Positions 1-7,271 of a DNA stretch of 26,420 bases are shown piece by piece. The notes under the pieces are model-generated. The model ran no database searches, was not told the origin of the DNA, and worked only from the letters and a program-made list of their open reading frames with translations. The translations under genes and the position numbers were made by a program. Source of the stretch: an uncultured Clostridium sp. (lineage in GTDB: Bacteria; Bacillota; Clostridia; TANB77; CAG-508); contig CAUBRZ010000020.1 in NCBI GenBank assembly GCA_958438515.1, forward strand, positions 1-26,420. The letters run 5' to 3'. The stretch's first letter is position 1. Each line of letters starts with the position of its first letter.

Positions 1-51
1 TGCCGAAAATACTTGTGGGTTACCCTGCTGGAAAGATAGGTTGTTGCCAGA
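1..51 (+). rRNA. 5S ribosomal RNA, 3' part only
   Basis: The first ~50 bases match the 3' half of clostridial 5S rRNA: the TGCCGAAAATACTTG segment, then GGAAAGATAGG and TTGCCAG just before a T run. The 5' half lies outside the window, so an rRNA operon probably ends here. The exact 3' end is uncertain by a few bases. Confidence 0.85.
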
Positions 52-67
52 TTTTTTTTTATTTTAT

Positions 68-120
68 AAAAAAATAGACTAGAGATTAGAAAAAATTACC
101 AATTTGTAGTCTATTTTTTT
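68..120 (+). terminator. Rho-independent terminator of the rRNA operon
   Basis: A perfect 14-bp inverted repeat pairs 68-81 (AAAAAAATAGACTA) with 107-120 (TAGTCTATTTTTTT), with a 25-base loop. The 3' arm ends in the T run. It lies directly behind the 5S gene. The large loop is unusual but the stem is perfect. Confidence 0.75.
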
Positions 121-186
121 GTGTTATACTATAAAATATGATAAAATGAATATATAAAATTAATTAATTATATAGGAGAAATGAAA

Positions 187-1086
187 ATGAAAGATAAAAA
201 AATAGGAGAAAACCATAACAAGATTGATAATAGCGAAAAAATTAATGGAAACTATATAAAAAGAACACCTTATAATGTTTTAAATATATTAGAAGAAAAT
301 ATTAATTTTTATTCTGAAAAAGAGAAGGATACAATAATAAAAGACAAAAAGGAGAAACTGTTAAATGCAGCTTTGGAGATGTTAGAAACCGAGTCTAATT
401 TTAGAAAAAAACAAAAAATAGAATTATATATACAAGAATTAAATGAAAGTTATAAATTAATTAAGAATGAAGAAGGAAGAAGAGAATATAAAAAACAGCT
501 AACTGCAAAAGAAGAGAAAAATATACATTCACATATTTTAGAATATAATTCTAAATTAATTGATAATATAAGAGATTCTGAAAATAATAAATTACCACAA
601 AAAGCTATTAAAAGAGCAGAGGTAGAAAAAACTGAAAAAATTTTATTAGAAAATAATGAAGGAAGAAATATAGAACTAACCCAAATTGCTACAATTGCAT
701 TTAGAAATTGGACAGGCGTTAATACATCTTATATTAATGAATATGAAGTAAGAAGAAAAGTAGATGGAAAGGAAAAAATAGATAAAATTTACACTGATCT
801 AGAAACGCAGTACTTAAAAAAGAGTAAAAAAACTAGAATGCCATCTAATTTAGAGTATTATGATTTTGTTGTAAATAAATTGCTATCTGAAAAAAGTATA
901 AGAGATTCAAAGTATAATGCAGGTTATATTGGATTAATAGGTAAAAAAGAAGATAAAAGCTATTTTCTTACATTAGAACAAGAAAAGTTAAGTCAAAAAG
1001 AACAGGAAATATTAACAGCTATTATGATTGAAAATCAAAAACAAGAAAATAGAGAAGATATAGAAGAGAATAAAGAGGAAAAATAA
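187..1086 (+). CDS. Hypothetical protein with a J-domain-like N-terminal region
   Basis: A 299-residue, highly charged (Lys/Glu-rich), soluble protein without a signal peptide or membrane segment. I do not recognise a family for the whole protein. Residues ~28-104 resemble the outline of a J domain: a TPYNVLNI opening like the usual YYEVLGI, a long helical stretch, then ELNESYKLIKNEEGRREYKK, which looks like the last helices of J domains. The HPD tripeptide needed to stimulate DnaK is not visible, so this would be a degenerate J-like fold at most. The C-terminus is an acidic Glu/Asn/Lys tail. AGGAG at 174-178 is only 2 bases from the ATG at 181 but 8 from the ATG at 187, so 187 is the better start. 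The next gene begins 4 bases after the stop, suggesting one transcript. Confidence 0.7.
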   Translation: MKDKKIGENHNKIDNSEKINGNYIKRTPYNVLNILEENINFYSEKEKDTIIKDKKEKLLNAALEMLETESNFRKKQKIELYIQELNESYKLIKNEEGRREYKKQLTAKEEKNIHSHILEYNSKLIDNIRDSENNKLPQKAIKRAEVEKTEKILLENNEGRNIELTQIATIAFRNWTGVNTSYINEYEVRRKVDGKEKIDKIYTDLETQYLKKSKKTRMPSNLEYYDFVVNKLLSEKSIRDSKYNAGYIGLIGKKEDKSYFLTLEQEKLSQKEQEILTAIMIENQKQENREDIEENKEEK

Positions 1087-1090
1087 AAAT

Positions 1091-1669
1091 ATGGGAAAAG
1101 TAATGTGGAAGCCAGGAATTTTTTTATATCCATTGCCAGCTGTAATGGTTAGTTGTGGTACAATGGAAAAATCAAATATAATAACAGTAGCATGGACTGG
1201 AATTTTAAATACTAATCCTGCTATGGTATATATATCAGTAAGACCTACTAGGTACTCATATAATTTAATAAAAGAACAAAAAGAATTTGTTATTAACTTA
1301 ACAACGAAACAATTAGCTAAAGCTACAGATTGGTGTGGTGTAAAAACAGGTGCTAAGGTTGATAAATTCAAAGAGATGAAATTACATAAAGAAAAGGCAA
1401 ATTTTGTAAAGTGTCCAATGATAAAAGAGAGCCCTGTATCAGTCGAGTGTAAAGTAAAAGAAGTAAGAAAACTTGGATCACATGATATGTTTGTAGCAGA
1501 AGTATTAGCGATAAATGCTGATGAAGGTTATATAGATGAAAAAGGAGCATTTGATATATCAAAATGTGATTTAATTGCTTATTCTAATGGGCACTACTAT
1601 TGTTTAGGAAAGAAAATAGGAAAGTTTGGTTTTTCTGTTAGGAAAAAAAGAAGAAAATCAAAAAAATAG
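1091..1669 (+). CDS. Flavin reductase-like (FMN-binding split-barrel) protein
   Basis: This 192-residue protein looks like the flavin reductase/flavoredoxin family, which binds FMN in a split beta-barrel and uses NAD(P)H or acts as an electron carrier. Seen in the sequence: the opening LYPLPAVMVSCG, the segment NIITVAWTGILNTNPAMVYISVRPT split by the flavin-contact turn, a following SYNLIKEQKEFVINL, and a DKF motif before the C-terminal half. Length is normal for single-domain members. The tail (~15 residues) is strongly basic, which is not typical and could bind nucleic acid or be unstructured. The start is 4 bases after the upstream stop, with AGAGG 12 bases before the ATG, inside the end of the preceding gene. 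Substrate and partner cannot be told from sequence. Confidence 0.8.
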   Translation: MGKVMWKPGIFLYPLPAVMVSCGTMEKSNIITVAWTGILNTNPAMVYISVRPTRYSYNLIKEQKEFVINLTTKQLAKATDWCGVKTGAKVDKFKEMKLHKEKANFVKCPMIKESPVSVECKVKEVRKLGSHDMFVAEVLAINADEGYIDEKGAFDISKCDLIAYSNGHYYCLGKKIGKFGFSVRKKRRKSKK

Positions 1670-1700
1670 TTTATAATACCATAAAATTCTGCAAAATGCA

Positions 1701-1729
1701 TTGACAGAACAAGAAAAAAATGGTAAAAT
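1701..1729 (+). promoter_or_regulatory. SigA-type promoter of the rpmG-secE-nusG-rpl cluster
   Basis: TTGACA at 1701-1706, a 17-base spacer and TAAAAT at 1724-1729. The -35 is perfect and the -10 has five of six consensus bases. It sits 83 bases before the rpmG start. No other comparable promoter is seen in front of the downstream ribosomal protein genes. Confidence 0.85.
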
Positions 1730-1811
1730 ATTTGAGCATATGTAATTTAGGCATATGTTCACATCGTTTCAAAAAAGTAAAAAGGTTATAAAATACGGAG
1801 GTGTTATTCAT

Positions 1812-1976
1812 ATGGCAGCAAAAGGACCAAGAGAAAATATCACATTAGAATGTACAGAATGTAAAAGAAGAAATTACGTAACTTCAAAGAACAAGAGAAA
1901 TAATACAGATAGATTAGAGATTGTTAAGTATTGTAAATTTTGCAAAAAACGTACAACACATAAAGAAACTAAATAA
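1812..1976 (+). CDS. rpmG: 50S ribosomal protein L33
   Basis: A 54-residue L33 of the zinc-binding type: CTEC near residue 14 and CKFC near residue 41 form the two halves of a zinc ribbon, with the usual basic body and KRTTHKETK end. It is a component of the large ribosomal subunit. The open frame extends upstream to 1755, but GGAGGTG at 1797-1803 is 8 bases before the ATG at 1812 and the protein begins MAAKGPRE there, so 1812 is the start. rpmG-secE-nusG is a classic gene order in Firmicutes. Confidence 0.95.
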   Translation: MAAKGPRENITLECTECKRRNYVTSKNKRNNTDRLEIVKYCKFCKKRTTHKETK

Positions 1977-2007
1977 ATAGTAAAAGCTATTTTAAGGAGG
2001 ATATAAA

Positions 2008-2352
2008 ATGGCTAAGAAGGAAGCAAAGACAAATAAAAAAGAAAACAATAAAAATAAAAGAAGCTTTATGAAAGATTTTAAAGCTGAATTAAAAAAAGTA
2101 ATTTGGCCAACACCAAAACAATTATTAAATAATACAGTAGCAGTATTAACTATAGTATTAATTACTGCATTAATAGTTTTTGTATTAGATTTAGCATTTG
2201 AAGGATTAAATAAACATGGAGTAAACAAAGTAAAAGAAATCGTTACATCAACAAATACAACAAATGAAACTTCACAAGAACAAAACACTGTAGATTCTGA
2301 AGAACAATCATCAGAAGAATCTAATGAAACTACTGAAAATGTTAATGAATAA
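2008..2352 (+). CDS. secE: Preprotein translocase subunit SecE with an acidic tail
   Basis: SecE clamps the SecY channel in the inner membrane. The SecE signature is clear: FKAELKKVIWPTPKQ (~24-38) forms the amphipathic helix, followed by a single membrane helix (~44-64). The N-terminal 20 residues are Lys/Asn-rich. The protein has 114 residues; short Firmicute SecEs are about 60. The excess is mostly a C-terminal, Ser/Thr/Glu/Asn-rich tail (~79-114) after the membrane helix, with no recognisable domain. AAGGAGGA at 1994-2001 sits 6 bases before the ATG. It lies between rpmG and nusG, the normal order. Confidence 0.93.
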   Translation: MAKKEAKTNKKENNKNKRSFMKDFKAELKKVIWPTPKQLLNNTVAVLTIVLITALIVFVLDLAFEGLNKHGVNKVKEIVTSTNTTNETSQEQNTVDSEEQSSEESNETTENVNE

Positions 2353-2381
2353 TAAAAAGAATTTAAAGGAGGCTATAATCA

Positions 2382-2918
2382 ATGTCTCAAAAAGATTATG
2401 ACATGGTACCTAGATGGTATGTAGTACATACCTATTCAGGATATGAAAATAAAGTAAAGACAGACCTTGAAAAAACTATAAAAAACAGAGAATTAGAAGA
2501 ATTTTTCTTTGACATTATTGTACCAATGGAAGAACAAATAGAAATAAAAGATGGTAAAAGAAAAACAAATCTTAAAAAAGTTTTTCCAGGATATGTGCTA
2601 ATAAAAATGATAGTAACAGAAGAATCTTGGTATATAGTACGAAATACAAGAGGAGTTACTGGATTTGTAGGTTCAGGAACAGATCCAATACCATTAACAG
2701 AAGAAGAAATAAGAAATATGGGATTTGAAGAAGTTCCTGTTAATGTGGATTATGAAGTAAATGAACAAGTACAAGTCATGAATGGTGCATTTGAAGGTTG
2801 TGTGGGTACAGTGCAAGAAATAAATACAGAAAAACATAAAGTAAAAGTTTTAGTATCTATGTTTGGTAGAGAAACACCAGTAGAATTAGAATTTTCACAA
2901 GTACAAAAAGTTAAATAA
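2382..2918 (+). CDS. nusG: Transcription elongation/antitermination factor NusG
   Basis: A 178-residue NusG. The NGN domain spans ~10-118, starting with PRWYVVHTYSGYE and containing the conserved FPGYVLIKM and VRNTRGVTGFVG. The KOW domain follows at ~124-178, with QVQVMNGAFEGCVGTVQEI and a FGRETPVELEF end. It binds RNA polymerase to control pausing and links to Rho or ribosomes. Length is normal and there are no unusual insertions. AAAGGAGG at 2366-2373 is 8 bases before the ATG. It directly follows secE. Confidence 0.97.
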   Translation: MSQKDYDMVPRWYVVHTYSGYENKVKTDLEKTIKNRELEEFFFDIIVPMEEQIEIKDGKRKTNLKKVFPGYVLIKMIVTEESWYIVRNTRGVTGFVGSGTDPIPLTEEEIRNMGFEEVPVNVDYEVNEQVQVMNGAFEGCVGTVQEINTEKHKVKVLVSMFGRETPVELEFSQVQKVK

Positions 2919-2939
2919 AAAAAGGGAGGTGCCATTAAA

Positions 2940-3368
2940 ATGGCAGAAAAAGAAATTTCAAATATTATTAAATTACAAATAGAAGCAGGAAAAGCATCAC
3001 CAGCTCCACCAGTAGGTCCAGCTTTAGGTTCAAGTGGTGTTAATATCATGCAATTCGTAAAAGAATTTAATGATAGAACTGCAAATCAACCTGGAATGAT
3101 AATACCAGTAGTTATAACAGTATATAAAGATAAGTCTTTTGATTTTATAACAAAAGTACCACCAGTTCCAGTATTAATAAAAAAAGCAATTAAAATTCAA
3201 AAAGGTTCAGGAAAACCAAATAAAGAAAAAGTTGCTAAAATAACAAAAGCACAAGTAGAAGAAATTGCTAAACAAAAAATGCCAGATTTAAATGCTGCTA
3301 CATTAGAAACAGCTATGAGTATGGTAGAAGGAACTGCAAGATCTATGGGGATTGTAGTAGTAGAATAA
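2940..3368 (+). CDS. rplK: 50S ribosomal protein L11
   Basis: A 142-residue L11 with a canonical N-terminal domain: KLQIEAGKASPAPPVGPALG, then the segment with NIMQFVKEFN. The C-terminal rRNA-binding domain has KKAIKIQKGSGKPNKEKV and the ending ARSMGIVV. It binds the GTPase centre of 23S rRNA together with L10-L12. GGGAGGTG lies just before the ATG. Part of the nusG-rplK-rplA transcript. Confidence 0.97.
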   Translation: MAEKEISNIIKLQIEAGKASPAPPVGPALGSSGVNIMQFVKEFNDRTANQPGMIIPVVITVYKDKSFDFITKVPPVPVLIKKAIKIQKGSGKPNKEKVAKITKAQVEEIAKQKMPDLNAATLETAMSMVEGTARSMGIVVVE

Positions 3369-3448
3369 AACTGATAAATATTTTATATTTATAAATTAAA
3401 AATAAATTGGGAGAGTTAAACTCGTTAATACCAAAGGAGGAAAAGAAA

Positions 3449-4135
3449 ATGGGAAAAGTATCAAAAAGATATGCAGAAAGCATAAAACTAGTTGATAAAA
3501 CAAAAGAATATGAAGTAAAAGAAGCTTTAGAAATTATTGAAAAAATGCCAAAACCAAAATTTGATGAAACAGTTGAATTACATGTTAAATTAGGTGTTGA
3601 TTCAAAACATGCTGACCAACAAGTAAGAGGTACAGTTGTACTTCCAAATGGTACAGGAAAAACACAAAGAGTATTAGTTTTTGCTAAAGGGCCAAAAGCT
3701 GAAGAAGCTGAAAAAGCTGGTGCAGATTTTGTAGGAGCAGAAGAACTAATACCAAAAATACAAAATGATGGATGGTTTGACTATGATGTTGTAGTTGCAA
3801 CTCCAGACATGATGGGTGTAGTAGGAAGATTAGGTAAAGTATTAGGACCAAAAGGATTAATGCCTAACCCAAAATCAGGAACAGTTACAATGGATGTAAC
3901 AAAAGCAGTAAATGAAATTAAATCAGGTAAAGTAGAATATAGATTAGATAAGAACAATATTATTCATTTAGGATTTGGAAAAGTTTCATTTGGAGCTGAT
4001 AAGTTATTAGAAAACTATGATGTTATAATGAATGCCATCATAAAAGCAAAACCAGCAGCAGCTAAAGGTCAATACATTAAAAGTGTTGCCGTAGCTACAA
4101 CAATGGGACCAAGCATGTTCATAAATCAAAAATAA
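3449..4135 (+). CDS. rplA: 50S ribosomal protein L1
   Basis: A 228-residue L1 of normal length. Hallmarks are KFDETVELHVKLGVD, VVLPNGTGK and the conserved GRLGKVLGPKGLMPNPKSGTV block split over ~122-142, then the C-terminal FGKVSFGADKLLENYDVI region. L1 binds the L1 stalk of 23S rRNA and in many bacteria represses its own operon. The frame is open from 3407 (TTG), but AAAGGAGG at 3433-3440 is 8 bases before the ATG at 3449, which gives the standard N-terminus MGKVSKRY. It is followed by the L10 leader. Confidence 0.97.
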   Translation: MGKVSKRYAESIKLVDKTKEYEVKEALEIIEKMPKPKFDETVELHVKLGVDSKHADQQVRGTVVLPNGTGKTQRVLVFAKGPKAEEAEKAGADFVGAEELIPKIQNDGWFDYDVVVATPDMMGVVGRLGKVLGPKGLMPNPKSGTVTMDVTKAVNEIKSGKVEYRLDKNNIIHLGFGKVSFGADKLLENYDVIMNAIIKAKPAAAKGQYIKSVAVATTMGPSMFINQK

Positions 4136-4140
4136 AATTA

Positions 4141-4256
4141 GATATTAAGCCAAAGACAGTAGGCAAAGTCAAATAAGTCCTACCTAGGTAAATGAGAAGA
4201 ATAGAACACTCTTTTTATAACCTTAGGTAGGAAAAAAGAGTGTTATTTATTTTTTA
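4141..4256 (+). promoter_or_regulatory. L10 leader: autoregulatory mRNA structure with attenuator
   Basis: The spacer between rplA and rplJ has the features of the ribosomal protein L10 leader. GTAGG at 4159-4163 can pair with CCTAC at 4179-4183, and CCTACCT at 4179-4185 can instead pair with AGGTAGG at 4225-4231. A 12-bp terminator pairs 4205-4216 (AACACTCTTTTT) with 4233-4244 (AAAAAGAGTGTT) and is followed by a T-rich tract. AGGTAGG lies in the terminator loop, so the folds are interlocked. By analogy with the known family, excess L10(L12)4 complex would bind the leader and favour termination, holding back rplJ-rplL. The binding itself is inferred; the pairings are visible. Confidence 0.85.
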
Positions 4257-4288
4257 ATTATATAAATTCTTGGGAGGTGAAAATAAAA

Positions 4289-4888
4289 ATGGCAAGTGAA
4301 AAAATACTAAAACAAAAGCAAGAAGAAGTAAATAAATTAGCAGAAAAAATCAAAGAAGCTAAATTAGTACTTCTAACAGATTACAGAGGAATCAATGTTA
4401 CAGATGATACAACTTTAAGAAAAGATTTAAGAAATGTAAATGCTACATGTACAGTTATAAAAAATAACATCACAAGAAGAGCATTACAAGAATGCAAAAT
4501 TGAAGGATTAGAAGACAAATTAGTAGGTCCAACTGCTGTTATTATGAGCAGTGAAGACTACTTAGAACCTTCAAAAATAATTTATAAATTTAGCAAAGAT
4601 AATGAATTCTACAAAATCAAAGGTGGAGTTATTGATGGAAAAGTAATGACAACAGAAGAAATTATTACATTAGCAAAATTACCATCAAGAGAAACATTAT
4701 TATCTATGCTTGCTGGAGCATTACTTTCAAACATTTCAAAAGTTGCAGTTGCATTAAACGAAGTTAAAAAACAAAAAGAAGAAAATGGAGAAAAAGTAAC
4801 TGTATCAGTACCAGCAGAAGCACCAGTAGCTGAAGAAACAAAAACAGAAGAAACAGCTACAGAAGAAGCAAATACTGAAACAAAATAA
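4289..4888 (+). CDS. rplJ: 50S ribosomal protein L10 with acidic C-terminal tail
   Basis: L10 anchors L7/L12 dimers to the ribosomal stalk. The core is normal: LVLLTDYRGINVTD, KNNITRRALQE, the LVGPTAVIMSSEDY segment, and PSRETLLSMLAGAL leading to the L12-binding helix. At 199 residues it is longer than the common ~165-175, because of an Ala/Glu/Thr-rich acidic tail (~165-199). GTG at 4277 lies inside the ribosome site, so ATG 4289 is used, 9 bases after GGGAGGTG. It is preceded by the L10 leader, which predicts feedback control by its own product, and is followed by rplL. Confidence 0.95.
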   Translation: MASEKILKQKQEEVNKLAEKIKEAKLVLLTDYRGINVTDDTTLRKDLRNVNATCTVIKNNITRRALQECKIEGLEDKLVGPTAVIMSSEDYLEPSKIIYKFSKDNEFYKIKGGVIDGKVMTTEEIITLAKLPSRETLLSMLAGALLSNISKVAVALNEVKKQKEENGEKVTVSVPAEAPVAEETKTEETATEEANTETK

Positions 4889-4968
4889 AAAGAGAAGTGA
4901 ACTCTAAAAATCACTAAAAACAATTATAATAGGTAATAAAACCTATAAAAGATTAGGAGGATTTTAAA

Positions 4969-5337
4969 ATGGAAAAAATAGAAAAATTAATTGAAGAAAT
5001 AGATAGCTTAACAGTAGTTGAATTAAATGACTTAGTTAAAGCTATTGAGGAAAAATATGGAGTATCTGCAGTAGCAGCAGCTGCACCAGCAGCAGGAGCT
5101 GTAGCAGGAGCAGCAGCTGAAGAAAAATCATCATTTGATGTTGTATTAACAGAAGCTGGAGATCAAAAAATTAAAGTTATTAAAGTTGTTAGAGATGCTA
5201 CAGGATTAGGATTAAAAGAAGCTAAAGAATTAGTAGATGGAGCACCTAAAACAATTAAAGAAGGAGTAGCTAAAGAAGAAGCTGAAGACTTAAAAGCTAA
5301 ATTTACAGAAGTTGGAGCTGTTGTAGAATTAAAATAG
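4969..5337 (+). CDS. rplL: 50S ribosomal protein L7/L12
   Basis: A 122-residue L7/L12, the flexible stalk protein that recruits translation GTPases. The N-terminal dimerisation helix (~1-32) is followed by an Ala/Gly-rich hinge (~35-51) and the conserved C-terminal domain with FDVVLTEAGDQKIKVIKVVR, GLGLKEAKELVDGAP and a VELK end. TAGGAGG at 4954-4960 sets the start. It is the last gene of the ribosomal cluster; the strong terminator at 5371 follows directly. Confidence 0.98.
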   Translation: MEKIEKLIEEIDSLTVVELNDLVKAIEEKYGVSAVAAAAPAAGAVAGAAAEEKSSFDVVLTEAGDQKIKVIKVVRDATGLGLKEAKELVDGAPKTIKEGVAKEEAEDLKAKFTEVGAVVELK

Positions 5338-5370
5338 TTTTAGCGACTTATACAATATATAAAATATGGA

Positions 5371-5398
5371 AAACAAGCCTTATAAGGCTTGTTTTTTT
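5371..5398 (+). terminator. Terminator of the ribosomal protein cluster
   Basis: AACAAGCCTTA/TAAGGCTTGTT is a perfect palindrome with a central loop and is followed by a run of seven T. It lies 33 bases after the rplL stop. The last bases of its 3' arm double as the probable -35 of gatC. Confidence 0.93.
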
Positions 5399-5417
5399 GC
5401 TAAAAAAAGTATATAAT
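5389..5417 (+). promoter_or_regulatory. Promoter of gatCAB, overlapping the preceding terminator
   Basis: TTGTTT at 5389-5394, 17-base spacer and a perfect TATAAT at 5412-5417. The -35 is made from the 3' arm and T run of the rplL terminator, so one piece of DNA ends one operon and starts the next. Confidence 0.7.
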
Positions 5418-5448
5418 ATAACACAAATTGAAAAATAGGAGTGATTAC

Positions 5449-5736
5449 ATGAAAGTAAGTAAAGAGGAAATTTTACACATTGCAAATTTATCTGATTTAA
5501 TATTAGATGAAAACGAAATTGATACATATTTATCACATTTACAAGATATATTAAATTTTGCAAACATAGTAAATAATGCACCAGTAGAAGGACTAGATAT
5601 AACAATAGGAGCAAATGAAACAAAAAATGTATTTAGAAAAGATGAGGTGAAAAAATTTAAAGACATTGAAGCTTTATTACAAAATGCTGAATCAACTGAG
5701 CAGAATATGTTTAAAATACCAAAAGTTATAAACTAA
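5449..5736 (+). CDS. gatC: Asp/Glu-tRNA amidotransferase subunit C
   Basis: A 95-residue GatC, the small subunit that wraps around GatA and bridges it to GatB. Typical features are the start MKVSKEEILHIANLSDL, the DILNFANIVNNAPVEGL middle and a FRKDEV motif, then a C-terminal segment that ends in FKIPKVIN. An upstream TTG at 5428 would extend the frame, but AGGAG at 5437-5441 is 7 bases before ATG 5449 and the family begins here. First gene of gatC-gatA-gatB. Confidence 0.93.
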   Translation: MKVSKEEILHIANLSDLILDENEIDTYLSHLQDILNFANIVNNAPVEGLDITIGANETKNVFRKDEVKKFKDIEALLQNAESTEQNMFKIPKVIN

Positions 5737-5792
5737 AAATATATAAGTATAAATTTTTAAAAACATCTAAATAAAAGTAGAGGAGGAATTTG

Positions 5793-7271
5793 ATGAATAT
5801 AACAGAACTTACAGTACATGAATTACAAGAAAAATTAAAAAACAAAGAATTAACGATAACTGAAATAACAAAAGCATATACAGATAGAATTAACGAAAAA
5901 GAAAAAGAAGTACAAGCATTTGTAACAACATTAACAGAAGAAGCTAATAAACAAGCATCAGAAATAGAAGAAAAAATTAATAAAGGTGAGATTTCAGGGG
6001 AATCTGCTGGTATTCCAATAGGAATAAAAGATAACATCTGTACAAGAGGAGTAAAAACAACATGTAGTTCTAAAATGTTAGAGAATTTTGTTGCTCCTTA
6101 TGATGCAACTGTAGTTGAGAAGTTGAATAACGAAAACATGATTGATTTAGGAAAACTAAACATGGATGAATTTGCTATGGGTGGTTCAACAGAATATTCA
6201 TATTTCAAGAAAACAAGAAATCCATGGGATTTAAATAAAGTACCAGGGGGGTCTTCAGGTGGCTCAGCAGCTGCAGTGGCATCTGAGATGGTACCATGGG
6301 CATTGGGATCAGATACAGGAGGATCAATTAGGCAACCAGCTAGTTTTTGTGGTGTAGTAGGCTTAAAACCAACATATGGATTAGTTTCAAGATATGGATT
6401 AGTAGCATTTGCATCATCACTTGATCAAATAGGACCTATAACAAAAGATGTAATGGATAGTGCAATGTTATTAAATATAATAGCAGGACATGATGAAAAA
6501 GATACAACATCAAGTAATAAAGAAAAAATAGACTATACAAAGTGCTTAAAAAATGACGTAAAAGGATTAAAAATAGGTGTTCCAAAAGAATTTTTTGGAG
6601 AGGGCATAAATTCAGAAGTAAAAGAAGCTTTAGAGAAATCAATAGATAATTATAAAGAATTAGGAGCAGAAATAGAAGAATTTTCACTAGATATTGCACA
6701 ATATGCACTTGCAACTTATTATATTATAGCATGTGCTGAAGCTAGTTCAAATTTAGGAAGATTTGATGGAATACGTTATGGATATAGAACAAAAGAATAT
6801 AAAAACCTAAAAGAGTTATATAAAAAATCAAGAAGTGAAGGATTTGGATCAGAAGTAAAAAGAAGAATAATACTTGGAACATATGTGTTGTCTTCTGGAT
6901 ACTATGATGCATATTATAAAAAAGCACAACAAGTACGTACTTTAGTAATGAAAAAATTCAATGATGCTTTTGAAAAATATGATGTAATATTAACACCAAC
7001 TTCACCTACTGTAGCATTTGATATTGGTTCTAAAACAAATAATCCTTTAGAAATGTATTTATCAGACATTTGTACAGTATCTGTAAATATAGCAGGACTT
7101 CCAGGAATATCAATACCATGTGGAATAGATAGTCAAGGCATGCCTATTGGATTGCAATTAATTGGAAATAAATTTTGTGAAGAAACTATATTAAATGCAG
7201 CATATACATTTGAGCAAAAAATAAAATTTAGAGAGAATTACAAACCACAATTTAAAGGAGGTACTAAATAA
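5793..7271 (+). CDS. gatA: Asp/Glu-tRNA amidotransferase subunit A (amidase)
   Basis: GatA hydrolyses glutamine (or asparagine) and passes ammonia to GatB, completing amidation of Glu-tRNA(Gln) and/or Asp-tRNA(Asn). It has 492 residues, with the amidase signature intact: the Ser-cisSer-Lys triad is visible as Lys79 (GIKDN), Ser154 in PGGSSGGSAAA and Ser178 in SDTGGSIRQPA. AGGAGG at 5781-5786 favours ATG 5793 over the TTG just before it. The stop overlaps the gatB start (TAATG), so the two subunits are translationally coupled. Together with the Asn-type T-box on aspS this fits a tRNA-dependent route to Asn and/or Gln. Confidence 0.97.
   Translation: MNITELTVHELQEKLKNKELTITEITKAYTDRINEKEKEVQAFVTTLTEEANKQASEIEEKINKGEISGESAGIPIGIKDNICTRGVKTTCSSKMLENFVAPYDATVVEKLNNENMIDLGKLNMDEFAMGGSTEYSYFKKTRNPWDLNKVPGGSSGGSAAAVASEMVPWALGSDTGGSIRQPASFCGVVGLKPTYGLVSRYGLVAFASSLDQIGPITKDVMDSAMLLNIIAGHDEKDTTSSNKEKIDYTKCLKNDVKGLKIGVPKEFFGEGINSEVKEALEKSIDNYKELGAEIEEFSLDIAQYALATYYIIACAEASSNLGRFDGIRYGYRTKEYKNLKELYKKSRSEGFGSEVKRRIILGTYVLSSGYYDAYYKKAQQVRTLVMKKFNDAFEKYDVILTPTSPTVAFDIGSKTNNPLEMYLSDICTVSVNIAGLPGISIPCGIDSQGMPIGLQLIGNKFCEETILNAAYTFEQKIKFRENYKPQFKGGTK

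Noticed and set aside
125..142. Promoter for the first gene (TATACT at 125-130 or TATGAT at 137-142)
   Set aside because: No acceptable -35 box at 16-18 bases; left unannotated.
1012..1371. Long open frames antisense to real genes across the window (e.g. opposite flavin reductase, rplJ, gatB, uvrC)
   Set aside because: They overlap well-supported genes, lack ribosome sites and read as hydrophobic, Leu/Ile/Phe-rich shadows typical of AT-rich coding DNA.
3369..3448. L1 operator between rplK and rplA (GAG-TTAAA-CTC)
   Set aside because: Only a tiny hairpin; it lacks the asymmetric-loop structure expected for an L1 binding site.
4925..4948. Terminator between rplJ and rplL (ATAGGT/ACCTAT)
   Set aside because: Six-base stem without a T run; too weak.
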